Source: Falsiroseomonas sp051859025 (GTDB lineage: Bacteria > Pseudomonadota > Alphaproteobacteria > Acetobacterales > Acetobacteraceae). Taken from it: a DNA stretch of 64,000 nucleotides. Position 1 is the first letter of the stretch; each line of letters begins with the position of its first letter. Under the pieces are notes generated by a model. It saw nothing but the letters and a program-made list of their open reading frames with translations. It had not been told where the DNA came from and did not search any database. The DNA lies in contig NZ_JBHYGL010000009.1 of assembly GCF_051859025.1 (NCBI RefSeq), forward strand, positions 66,365-130,364, given 5' to 3'. Of this stretch, positions 1 through 7,355 are shown piece after piece. Both the position numbers and the translations under genes were made by a program.

Positions 1-540
1 AGGGGCCGGCCGGGCTGGTGCATTCCTCCCGCACCAGGATCTCCCCCAGGCGGCGGGAGGCCGTGAGGCGGCATTCGATCACCAGGCCGAAGCGCATGGT
101 CGAAGGCTCCCGGCTCGCGCCCGCCAGGTCCACGGTGCGGCGGGTGCTGCCGGGATTGCCCCCGGGATTGCCCAGCAGGGCGAGGACATCGTCCAGCGGG
201 TCCGGCCCCTCCTGCCGCGTCGCCGTCAGCATCTGGCCGAGGCCCGCGGTCGCGGTGATGCGCGGGCCCTCCGTCGCGACGGCGATGCCGCCATCGGCCC
301 GCCAGAGGCGCCGGTTGCCGGTCTGCTGCGCCAGGGTGAAGACGATGGACTGCCGCGGCCCGGCCAGGCGAAGGCCGGGGCCGCCCGGGGAAGGCGGGGC
401 GGGTGCCTCCGCGGAGGGCAGCACGCCGCGCAGCGCCTCCGCCACCGGCGTGTCGCCGCAGGCGGAGAGCAGCAGCGCCAGGATGGGCGCCAGGACGGGC
501 ACCAGGATCGGGGCCCGGGCCGAGGCAAGGCGCCTGCCCA
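1..540 (-). CDS. Putative YjbF/GfcB-like lipoprotein, C-terminus cut by window edge
   Basis: A reading frame without stops runs from an ATG at 540 off the left edge (about 180 codons). It begins immediately after the TRAP permease stop with no spacer, so the two are probably coupled. The N-terminus reads MGRRLASARAP, then a hydrophobic stretch ending LLLSACGD, a lipobox with Cys near residue 29, so an outer-membrane or periplasmic lipoprotein is expected. Downstream text such as ATEGPRITATAGLGQML and a later VREECTSPAG resembles the YjbF/GfcB group of polysaccharide-related lipoproteins. The coding call is fairly firm; the family is tentative. A role in TRAP transport is not indicated by the sequence. 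Confidence 0.6.
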
Positions 541-2565
541 TCAGGCGGGGTGGGCCCGGGGTGCGCGCATCTGCAACAGCGTCAGCCCCGCCGCCAGGCC
601 AAGGCCGATCCAGTGAGGGAAGGGCACCACCCCCGGTGCCAGCGCATCGAGCGAGGCGGGGAAGATCATCAGCACCCCCGCCACGGCCAGCGCCGTCCGT
701 TCCCAGCCCGGCATGGCGCGCACGAGAAAACCCTGGCAGGCGGCGGCCAGCGCCGCGAGCCCGGCCGTTGCCAGGATGATCTGCCAGGCCACGTCCACCC
801 ACGTCATCGTCGCGGTGAAGCGCAGCAACAGCCCCACGCCTTCCGGGTCGGTCACGAAGACGAAGGGCAGGACGAAGGCGGGCAGCGTGTATTTCCAGGC
901 CTGGAGGGTGGTGCGGTAGGGGCCGGCGCCGGTGATCGCACTCGCCGCGAAGGGGCTGAGCGCGGTGGGGGGCGAGACCTCCGACAGCACGGCATAGTAG
1001 AAGACGAACATATGCGCGGCGTAGTCCGGCACGCCAAGCTTCATCAGCGCCGGCGCGGCGACGACCGCGCAGATGATGTAGCTGGCGGTGACCGGCACCG
1101 CGAGGCCGACGACCCAGACGATCAGCGCGGTGTAGATCGCGGTGATCACCAGCGACCCGCCCGCCGCCTGGATGGCGATGTCGGAGAATTTCAGGCCGAG
1201 GCCCGTCAGCGTGATGACGCCGACGATGATGCCCGCGCAGGCGCAGGTGGCCGCGATGCCGACCGACTGCACCGCGCCGCTGGCCAGGGCGTGGACCAGC
1301 TTGCGCGGGGTGATCGCCGTCTCCCGCTTGATCCAGGACAGCACCACGGCGACGACGGTGGCGTAGAGCACGCTGAGCGTCGCGGAATAGCCGACCGCCA
1401 TGAAGGCGACGATGGCGATGAGGGTGGAGAAGTGGAAGCCGTATTCCCGCAACAGCTTGCCGACTGGATCGACCTTCATCGGCACCGGGGGCACCGCATT
1501 GGGATCGGCCGCCCGCCGCGCCGCGATGCGCCGCTGGTCGAGTTCCACCATGAACAGCAGCGATGCGTAGTAGAGGCAGGTCGGCACGATCGCCATGACG
1601 ATGACGTCGAGATAGCCGATCTTGAGATATTCGGAGATCAGGAACGCCGCCGCGCCCATGACGGGCGGCGACAGGATGGCCCCCAGCCCGCCCGCCGCCA
1701 GCAACCCGCCCGCGTCATCCGCGCGGTAGCCGACCTGGCGCATCATCGGCCAGGCGACGGTGCCGAGCGTGACGGTCGTCGCGACCCCCGACCCCGAAGG
1801 CCCACCCAGCAGGAACGAAGACAGCACCACCGTGCGCCCGGCGGAGGACGGCTTGCCGCCCGTCAGGCTGAACGAGAAATCGACGAAGAACTTGCCCGCG
1901 CCCGTGGCCTGCAGGATGGCGCCATAGATGGTGAACAGCACGATCAGCGTGGCGGAGACATCGATCGCGGTGCCGAAGATCCCCTCCAGCGTGATGGTCA
2001 CATGGGGGATCAGGCGTTCCATGTCGTAGCCCTGGTGGCGCCAGGGCGGTGACAGGTAGTTGCCGAAGAAGCCGTAGAGCAGGAAGGCGATCGCCACCGC
2101 CGGCATGATCCAGCCCGTGGCGCGGCGCGTCACCTCCAGCACCAGGGCGATGAGCATCCAGCCGACGACGATGTCCATCGGCTCCGGGAACACATACCGG
2201 TCCTGGAGGTCGTCGCCGCCGGCGATGAGATACCAGATGCAGTAGATGCCCGCCGCGATCAGCGCCCAGTCCCAGGGCATGATGCGATGCCGGAAGCGCC
2301 GGTCCACCGGGAACAGCGCGAAGCCCAGCACCATGGCGAAGCCGACATGCACGTAGCGCAGCGTCGTCGTCGGCACGATGTCCCAGGCCGCCCAGAGATG
2401 GAACAGCGACATCCCCAGCGCGACCGCGACGGCAGCATGACCCAGCAGGCCAGGCAGCCGGTTCTGCGCACCCTCCTCCTGCTCGATCAACGCCTCCACA
2501 CGGGCGGCAGTAGCCTCATCCAACGCGCCCTTCGGCACCTCGGGCGGTAGGACGCTGGAGCTCAT
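541..2565 (-). CDS. TRAP transporter fused permease (DctQ-DctM, TAXI type)
   Basis: A 674-residue inner-membrane protein joining the small 4-TM DctQ part (about residues 45-190) to the 12-TM DctM permease. It drives uptake of an organic solute with a periplasmic TAXI-type binding protein, using an ion gradient. Many hydrophobic helices are visible, with conserved DctM-like loops such as FLLGGPSGSGVATT and a GLGAILSPPVMGAAAFL stretch. I chose the ATG at 2565 (MSSSVLPPEV) because the frame upstream is low-complexity and lies beside the palindromic element. The matching binding protein is upstream at 2816-3796. The substrate cannot be read from sequence; TAXI systems are often linked to glutamate or dicarboxylates. 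Confidence 0.93.
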   Translation of the reverse strand: MSSSVLPPEVPKGALDEATAARVEALIEQEEGAQNRLPGLLGHAAVAVALGMSLFHLWAAWDIVPTTTLRYVHVGFAMVLGFALFPVDRRFRHRIMPWDWALIAAGIYCIWYLIAGGDDLQDRYVFPEPMDIVVGWMLIALVLEVTRRATGWIMPAVAIAFLLYGFFGNYLSPPWRHQGYDMERLIPHVTITLEGIFGTAIDVSATLIVLFTIYGAILQATGAGKFFVDFSFSLTGGKPSSAGRTVVLSSFLLGGPSGSGVATTVTLGTVAWPMMRQVGYRADDAGGLLAAGGLGAILSPPVMGAAAFLISEYLKIGYLDVIVMAIVPTCLYYASLLFMVELDQRRIAARRAADPNAVPPVPMKVDPVGKLLREYGFHFSTLIAIVAFMAVGYSATLSVLYATVVAVVLSWIKRETAITPRKLVHALASGAVQSVGIAATCACAGIIVGVITLTGLGLKFSDIAIQAAGGSLVITAIYTALIVWVVGLAVPVTASYIICAVVAAPALMKLGVPDYAAHMFVFYYAVLSEVSPPTALSPFAASAITGAGPYRTTLQAWKYTLPAFVLPFVFVTDPEGVGLLLRFTATMTWVDVAWQIILATAGLAALAAACQGFLVRAMPGWERTALAVAGVLMIFPASLDALAPGVVPFPHWIGLGLAAGLTLLQMRAPRAHPA

Positions 2566-2599
2566 CGGCGGGACCTGCTGAGTGTGAGGAGGCGAGCAA

Positions 2600-2804
2600 G
2601 CGAGGGGCGCTGCCCCTCGCGCACCCCGCAAAGGGGCAGCGGCCCCTTTGAACCCATGGATTCATGGGCGGCGTGGAGGAGGGGCATGGCGGGACCGTGG
2701 GTGAGGCGCGCGCGCGGTGCCCCTCCTCCACGCCACCCATCAACGGGGTTTCCAAAGGGCCGCTGCCCTTTGGCAGGGGGTGCAGGGGGACAGCGTCCCC
2801 CTGC
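2600..2804. repeat. Two-armed extragenic palindromic element (four small hairpins)
   Basis: The interval between the TRAP permease and its binding protein is one large imperfect palindrome centred near 2702. Four short perfect hairpins are visible: 2600-2620 (gcgaggggc stem), 2629-2650 (caaaggggc stem), 2752-2773 (ccaaagggc stem) and 2782-2804 (gcaggggga stem). An inner 23-bp inverted repeat with one mismatch pairs 2664-2686 with 2718-2740. The reverse complement of the right half aligns with the left half, so two copies of one unit lie head to head. It could terminate or attenuate transcription, or stabilise mRNA ends, between the binding protein and the permease. It resembles REP/BIME-type elements. 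Confidence 0.8.
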
Positions 2805-2815
2805 AAGCCGCCCCA

Positions 2816-3796
2816 TCACGCCAGCGTCGCGCCGGCCGAGCGCCAGAAGGCTTCCGCCGCGGGGTGCCAGGGGATGCCGGCGGCGGCGGTCTTCTGGGCG
2901 GCGAGGGTGAAGTTGCGCGCTTCCGCGTGGACGCGGGCCCAGTCTTCCCGGTTTTCCCAGGTCACGCGCAGGATGTTGGTGACCATCTCGGCCGACATGT
3001 CGTCGCGCACGGCGAGGATGTTGGCCACCGAGAGTTGCTGGTTGTCCGTGCGCTGGCCGGGGTAGGTGCCGGCGGGGATGACTTCCGGGAAGTAGACCGG
3101 CCCGTTCTCCTGCACGATGCGGGCGTGCAGGTCGGCGTGGTCCACCAGGTGGATCTGCGTGCCGGGCGTGGCGCCGAGGTCGGTGATGGCGGAGGTCGGC
3201 ACGCCCGAGACGAAGAAGTAGGCGTCGAGCTTGCCGTCGCGGATGGCGTTGGTGGATTCCGCTGGGCTCAGCCGTTCGCGGGCGCGGAAATCGCGTTCGC
3301 GGTCGAGGCCGGCGGCGGCGATGACGCGGAAGGCGAAGAGTTCGGTGGCGGAGCCGGGCGCACCGGTGGAGACGCGCTTGCCGCGGAGGTCGGTGATGGA
3401 GCGGATGCCGGTGGCGGCCGTGGTCACGACCTGCATGCGGTTGGTGTAGAGCACGGCGATGGCGCGGGCGGGCACGGCGCGGCCGCGGAAGGGCCCGGCG
3501 CCGCGAAGGCCATCGACCGCGGCGTCCACCTGGCCGAACAGCATGCCGACGCGCCCGGCGCCCAGCAGCTGGAAGTTGGCGACGGAACCGCCCGTGACCT
3601 CGACGGTCGCGGACATGCCGGGGATCCCGCGGGAGAGGTAGTTCGCGAGCGCGCCGCCGAGCGGGTAGTAGACGCCGCCCGTGGTGCCCGTGGCGATGGC
3701 CATCTGCGTGCCCTGGGCGCGCACGATGGTCGGTGCCGCGATCACGGCCGCGCCGAGTGCCGCCAGGCTGCGGCGGCCAATGTTGCTGGTCATCAT
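2816..3796 (-). CDS. TAXI-family TRAP transporter solute-binding protein
   Basis: A 326-residue periplasmic binding protein. The N-terminus MMTSNIGRRSLAALGAAV is a twin-arginine-like signal ending near IVRAQG, followed by ATGTTGGVYYPLGGALANYL, the hallmark opening of the TAXI family. It should capture the solute and hand it to the permease encoded just downstream at 541-2565. Start: two adjacent ATGs at 3796 and 3793 with a GGGAGGG ribosome site 5-8 bases upstream; I take the first. The gene is divergent from the CBS-BON gene, with 184 bases between. Confidence 0.92.
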   Translation of the reverse strand: MMTSNIGRRSLAALGAAVIAAPTIVRAQGTQMAIATGTTGGVYYPLGGALANYLSRGIPGMSATVEVTGGSVANFQLLGAGRVGMLFGQVDAAVDGLRGAGPFRGRAVPARAIAVLYTNRMQVVTTAATGIRSITDLRGKRVSTGAPGSATELFAFRVIAAAGLDRERDFRARERLSPAESTNAIRDGKLDAYFFVSGVPTSAITDLGATPGTQIHLVDHADLHARIVQENGPVYFPEVIPAGTYPGQRTDNQQLSVANILAVRDDMSAEMVTNILRVTWENREDWARVHAEARNFTLAAQKTAAAGIPWHPAAEAFWRSAGATLA

Positions 3797-3852
3797 CCGG
3801 ACCCTCCCGTTTGTTTGTGTGCCAGGAATACAGGTGTGTCGCATGGGGTGGA

Positions 3853-3891
3853 AGCCCGGATGGGGAGCCCGGATGGGGAGCCCGGATGGGG
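3853..3891. repeat. Three tandem copies of a 13-bp unit
   Basis: The unit agcccggatgggg is repeated three times exactly (3853-3865, 3866-3878, 3879-3891) in the divergent gap between the TAXI binding protein and the CBS-BON gene, directly before the FNR-like box. It may be slippage-prone spacer or tandem operator sites; nothing in the sequence decides between these. Confidence 0.85.
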
Positions 3892-3901
3892 CGGCGCGGG
3901 A

Positions 3902-3943
3902 TTGACCTGCGTCAATGAAGTGGGGGCGGGCGGGGCGTAGCGT
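3902..3943 (+). promoter_or_regulatory. FNR/FixK-type box (TTGAC-N4-GTCAA) with candidate -10
   Basis: TTGACctgcGTCAA at 3902-3915 is a perfect 5+5 palindrome matching the CRP/FNR superfamily form TTGAY-N4-RTCAA used by FixK/FnrL/DNR-type regulators. A weak -10 hexamer TAGCGT lies at 3938-3943, which would place a start near 3950 and the box at about -41.5, the class II activating position. The CBS-BON start codon is at 3981. This suggests induction by low oxygen or nitrogen oxides. The box could also serve the divergent TAXI gene, but the spacing favours the CBS gene. Confidence 0.65.
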
Positions 3944-3980
3944 CCTGGTCATGGGAACCAACCCTCGGAGGGATTGAGCC

Positions 3981-4679
3981 ATGACCAGTCTTCGTGCGCG
4001 TGACCTGATGACGGCGGATGTCGTCACCGTGCCGCCTTCCACGCCGGTGATCGCCATCGCGCGGCTGCTGGCGGATCGCGGCATTTCCGCCGTGCCGGTG
4101 GTGGATGCGGAGGGCCGCGTGGCCGGCATCGTGACGGAGGCCGACCTGATCCGCCGCCTGGCGGGGGAGGATGACAAGCCCGTGGGGTGGCTTGCCGCGA
4201 TGTTCGCCAATCCGGCGCGGGATGCGGAACGCTATGCGCGGACGCATGGGGTGACGGCGGCGGATGTGATGACGGAAGGCGCGGTCTCGGTGGATCCCGA
4301 CACGCTCGCATCCGTGATCGCGCATCTGATGGAGGAGAAAGGCATCCGCCGCGTGCTGGTGACGGAAGGCGGTCGGCTGAAGGGCCTGGTCTCCCGCGCC
4401 GATCTGTTGCGCGCGCTGGTGGCGCCGGCGCCGGTGGAAGCGGAGCTGTCCGATGACCGCATCCGTCGCGCGGTGATGGCGGCGATGAAGAAGGAGCCCT
4501 GGGCGGACACCTTCTATGCGCTGGTCGATGTGCGGGATGCGGTGGTGGAGTTCCACGGCTTCAGCCGCAGCGCCGCGGTGCAGCGCGGATTGCGCGTGCT
4601 GGCGGAGAATGTGCCGGGCGTGAAGGGCGTGGTGGACAACACCCAGCCCATGCCGGTGTATCTGTTCGCCGCCGCCTGA
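3981..4679 (+). CDS. CBS-pair and BON domain protein
   Basis: A 232-residue soluble protein. Two CBS motifs (about residues 8-60, MTADVVTVPPSTPV; and 92-147, MTEGAVSVDPDTLASVI) form a Bateman module that usually binds adenine nucleotides. A C-terminal BON domain (about 155-225, ending VVDNTQPMPVYLFAAA) is a small fold associated with membranes or other ligands. CBS-BON proteins are common stress or low-oxygen accessory proteins in alphaproteobacteria. GGAGGG lies about 10 bases before the ATG. The upstream FNR-like box is consistent with oxygen-linked control. The biochemical function is unknown. Confidence 0.9.
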   Translation: MTSLRARDLMTADVVTVPPSTPVIAIARLLADRGISAVPVVDAEGRVAGIVTEADLIRRLAGEDDKPVGWLAAMFANPARDAERYARTHGVTAADVMTEGAVSVDPDTLASVIAHLMEEKGIRRVLVTEGGRLKGLVSRADLLRALVAPAPVEAELSDDRIRRAVMAAMKKEPWADTFYALVDVRDAVVEFHGFSRSAAVQRGLRVLAENVPGVKGVVDNTQPMPVYLFAAA

Positions 4680-4744
4680 CGGCGGTTCCTGTCCGGCGCA
4701 TCGGCCCGCCAGGAACGTGGCGGGCCTGGCCTGGTCGCTTTGCC

Positions 4745-5314
4745 TCAGTACCCGCGGCGCCCGCGGCCCGGGCCGTCGGAGGGGTCGCGGTCGGTCAGGC
4801 CGGTGCGGTAGCCGCCGCCGCGATTTCCGCCGCGGCCGTTGCCCGGGCCGTCGGACGGGTCGCTGTCCGTGATGCCGGTGCGCCGGACAGGTGCGCCGCG
4901 ATAGCCGCCGCGGCCATTGCCGGGGCCGTCGGAGGGGTCGCTATCCGTGATGCCCGTCGTGCGGCGCACGCCGCCGCGGCCGCCGCCGGGCGGGTCGTTC
5001 GGGTCGCTGTCGCTGACGCCGGTGCGGCGGGCATAGCCGCCGCGGCCGAAGCCGGGGCTGTCATTCGGGTCGCTGTCCGTCACGCCGCTGCCGCGGTGGC
5101 CGCCGCGGCCATTGCCGGGGGCGTCGGTCGGATCGCTGTCGCTGATGCCCGTGCCGCGGCGCACCACCGGCTGCTGGTAGACGGGTTGCTGCACATAGAT
5201 GGGCTGCTGCGGCACGCAGGCCGCCAGCGCCGGGGCCGCGCCGCCGAGCGCGGCCAGGCGCAGCACGAAAAGGCGGCGGCGCAGCGGGGGCTTTTCCTCG
5301 GGTTGGTCGGTCAT
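4745..5314 (-). CDS. Repeat lipoprotein with six DSDP/GNGRGG units
   Basis: A 189-residue protein of unknown function. A basic N-terminus (PPLRRRLFVLRLAALGG) leads to a hydrophobic stretch and LAACVPQ, a plausible lipobox with Cys near residue 33. A Gln/Tyr/Pro segment (IYVQQPVYQQPVVRR) follows. The rest is six copies of about 20-24 residues with the core GITDSDPSDGPGNGRGG, alternating acidic DSDPxD and Gly/Arg-rich parts. Spaced Asp residues could bind metal, but no canonical EF-hand is present. It is probably disordered and envelope-bound. A GAGGAAAG site lies 6 bases before the ATG. Neighbours give no functional clue. Confidence 0.8.
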   Translation of the reverse strand: MTDQPEEKPPLRRRLFVLRLAALGGAAPALAACVPQQPIYVQQPVYQQPVVRRGTGISDSDPTDAPGNGRGGHRGSGVTDSDPNDSPGFGRGGYARRTGVSDSDPNDPPGGGRGGVRRTTGITDSDPSDGPGNGRGGYRGAPVRRTGITDSDPSDGPGNGRGGNRGGGYRTGLTDRDPSDGPGRGRRGY

Positions 5315-5545
5315 CCGGCGCTTTCCTCGGTCCTGGCTAGCGGGCCTTGATCGGCCTTTGGCTTGGGTGATCCGCGAAGCGCGGGATCGGGTCGCTGCGA
5401 CGGGTTCGACCCTGGGTTGAGGCCGGAAGCGTCACAAAACATATCCTTGCGCATATCCTGCGAAGGTTACAGACCGAGCGTAACAGATGGCTTAAATTTC
5501 AAGATTGCGGCGTGTTTCGCCGCCCCCGGGCAGGGCAGGGTGCCT
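5315..5545. other. 231-bp intergenic region with repeat signals, probable promoter of the DSDP gene
   Basis: This gap is less GC-rich than its surroundings. It contains a direct repeat of catatcct at 5440-5447 and 5452-5459 (period 12) and an inverted repeat GTTAC-N9-GTAAC at 5466-5484, followed by an A/T-rich stretch around 5491-5502. The DSDP-repeat gene reads leftward from here, so these may be its operators. I find no convincing -35/-10 pair and no small gene. Confidence 0.4.
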
Positions 5546-5965
5546 TCAAGGCAGGTTGGGCAGCACCACGATCGTCACGGCGCGGGCTTCCGGTTCGCTC
5601 TGCCGGCCGCTGAAGGCGCCGACGCGGGCTTCGGCGCGGATGCGGTCCCGCTCGATCCCCTGCTGCGACAGGGCCTGCGCCACGGCGCGGGCGCGCTGGG
5701 CGGCGATCTGCGTGCTGGTGCCGGCGCCGGCGCTGCGGTCCGCATGGCCCAGGACACAGATGTTGCGGTCGCGGTCGCCTTCCGCCAGCTGCGCCGCGGC
5801 GGCGATGGCGCTGCGCCCGGCATCGCGCAGCGTGGTGCTGCCGCGGGTGAAGGGCACGGCGAAGACGTCATCCTCCAGCGCTTCCGCGCCGACGCAGGAG
5901 AAGCTGCGGGGCTGCGCGGCGGCGGGGCCCGCGAGCAGCAGGAGCAGCATGGGAAGCAACCGCAT
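5546..5965 (-). CDS. Small OmpA-family protein
   Basis: A 139-residue exported protein. A signal peptide (MRLLPMLLLLLAGPAAAQ) is followed by a C-terminal OmpA-like peptidoglycan-binding domain. The visible core is ICVLGHADRSAGAGTSTQIAAQRARAV, matching the GHxD...G...N...S..RA pattern, then QGIERDRIRAEA. It has no beta-barrel and no lipobox, so it is a free periplasmic OmpA_C domain. The start ATG overlaps the stop of the upstream JmjC gene by one base (TGATG), so translation is coupled. What links an OmpA domain to a ribosomal oxygenase is unclear. Confidence 0.82.
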   Translation of the reverse strand: MRLLPMLLLLLAGPAAAQPRSFSCVGAEALEDDVFAVPFTRGSTTLRDAGRSAIAAAAQLAEGDRDRNICVLGHADRSAGAGTSTQIAAQRARAVAQALSQQGIERDRIRAEARVGAFSGRQSEPEARAVTIVVLPNLP

Positions 5966-7206
5966 CAGGCGGCGCGCGCCAGCAGGCCCGCGGCCTCCAG
6001 CCGCGCCAGCAGGGCGGGCGCATCGATGCCGGGGGCCCGGGCGATGAGCTCGGCTTCCGTGACCTCGGGCTTGCCGAACAGCCAAATGGTGGCCTCGGCT
6101 TCCAGCGGGCTGACGGTGACGCCGCCCTGCGCCGTCTTCATCACCCAATCGGCGCCGCGCCGCACGGGCTTCGCGCCGGGGGCCAGGATGCGCCAGCCGG
6201 GCGCGTCGCCATCCGTGGCGGTGGTGCTGCCCAGTCCCCCGGCAGCGGAGCTGCCCAGGCCGCGCGCGGCCAGGATGTCGTATCCCCCCCGGCTGAAGCG
6301 GTAATTCGCCACGAATTGCGCCAGCACCTGAAGCACCTTCGGATCCCTGCACAATTCCTGGAGGCGCTGGCCCAGCAGCCCGGCGCGCTGCGTCAACGCG
6401 AATGTTGCCGATGCGGTGCCGTCCTGCCGCGGCAGGGGCTTCCTGAATTCCGCGTCATAGAGCACCCGCTCCGCCAGCATGTTCATCAGGTCCATGCCCA
6501 GCGGCGCGTGCACGCCATAGGCGACATGGACGGAGGAAGGCGCCTCCGCCAGCGCGTCGTGGTACCAGCCGCGGGGCAGGTACAGCAGGTCCCCGGCCTT
6601 CATGTGGACCACGCCGCGCAGCCTGCCGCGCGCCTGGTCATGGTGGGATTGCGGCTGGCCGCGGAAGACGGGGTGCGGGATGGGGTACTCCGCGCGGCCT
6701 TCCCAGATGTTCCAGGATTTCTCGCCCTCCACCTGCACCGCCCAGACATCATGCGTGTCGTAGTGGGTATGGAAGGCCTTGTGGCTCTGCCAGCTGATGT
6801 AGACATTCGCCTGCGCCTTGCCGAGGCCGGCGCCCTCCAGCGCGGCGGAGATGCCGGCCAGGCCCGGCGTCAGGCTGTCCACGTCGTTCATCACGGCGCT
6901 GGCGCCCTTGGCGATCCAGGCCTGCACCAGCTTCGCATCGGGCTGCAGGACAGCGGCGTTGTCGCGGCTGGTGGCGCGGGTGCAGAACTGCTCGGCCGGG
7001 ATCGCCTGGCTGTCCAGCACCAGCTTCAGGCTCGTGGAGGTCCAGATATGGGACATGTCCAGCAGCCGGTTGATCTGCCGCCAGGACAGCACCTGGGCGA
7101 ATTTCGCCGCATCGCCACGCACATGCAGGGGCGCCTTGTCGTAATGCTCCGCGAAGAAGGTCGCGGGGGTGACGGGGGCGAGGAGCGCGGCGAGATCTTC
7201 GATCAT
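5965..7206 (-). CDS. JmjC/Cupin_4 2-oxoglutarate oxygenase (ribosomal-oxygenase-like)
   Basis: A 413-residue cupin/JmjC protein. Fe(II) and 2-oxoglutarate are expected to be bound by the HxD motif in HTHYDTHDVW (residues 146-155) and a distal His in LPRGWYHDAL (His216). The usual Cupin_4 string QVEGEKSWNIW lies between. Bacterial relatives such as YcfD/RoxA hydroxylate ribosomal protein side chains, but the target here is not known. A C-terminal part (about 300-413) resembles a winged-helix dimerisation tail. Start: ATG at 7206; an in-frame GTG at 7212 is an alternative. The gene is followed by the overlapping OmpA-like gene. Confidence 0.85.
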   Translation of the reverse strand: MIEDLAALLAPVTPATFFAEHYDKAPLHVRGDAAKFAQVLSWRQINRLLDMSHIWTSTSLKLVLDSQAIPAEQFCTRATSRDNAAVLQPDAKLVQAWIAKGASAVMNDVDSLTPGLAGISAALEGAGLGKAQANVYISWQSHKAFHTHYDTHDVWAVQVEGEKSWNIWEGRAEYPIPHPVFRGQPQSHHDQARGRLRGVVHMKAGDLLYLPRGWYHDALAEAPSSVHVAYGVHAPLGMDLMNMLAERVLYDAEFRKPLPRQDGTASATFALTQRAGLLGQRLQELCRDPKVLQVLAQFVANYRFSRGGYDILAARGLGSSAAGGLGSTTATDGDAPGWRILAPGAKPVRRGADWVMKTAQGGVTVSPLEAEATIWLFGKPEVTEAELIARAPGIDAPALLARLEAAGLLARAA

Positions 7207-7355
7207 GGCCACAGACTACCGCACATGGTCGTGATCCGTCATCGGTCCTTGGGGCTGCCTGAAGCCGGCCCTTGCGGCGGGTGGTGGGGCGACGCCACCT
7301 TCCAGGAACCGCCCTGCACCCGCCCCGGTGACAGCGGCGGCAGGAGGAAGGCGCG

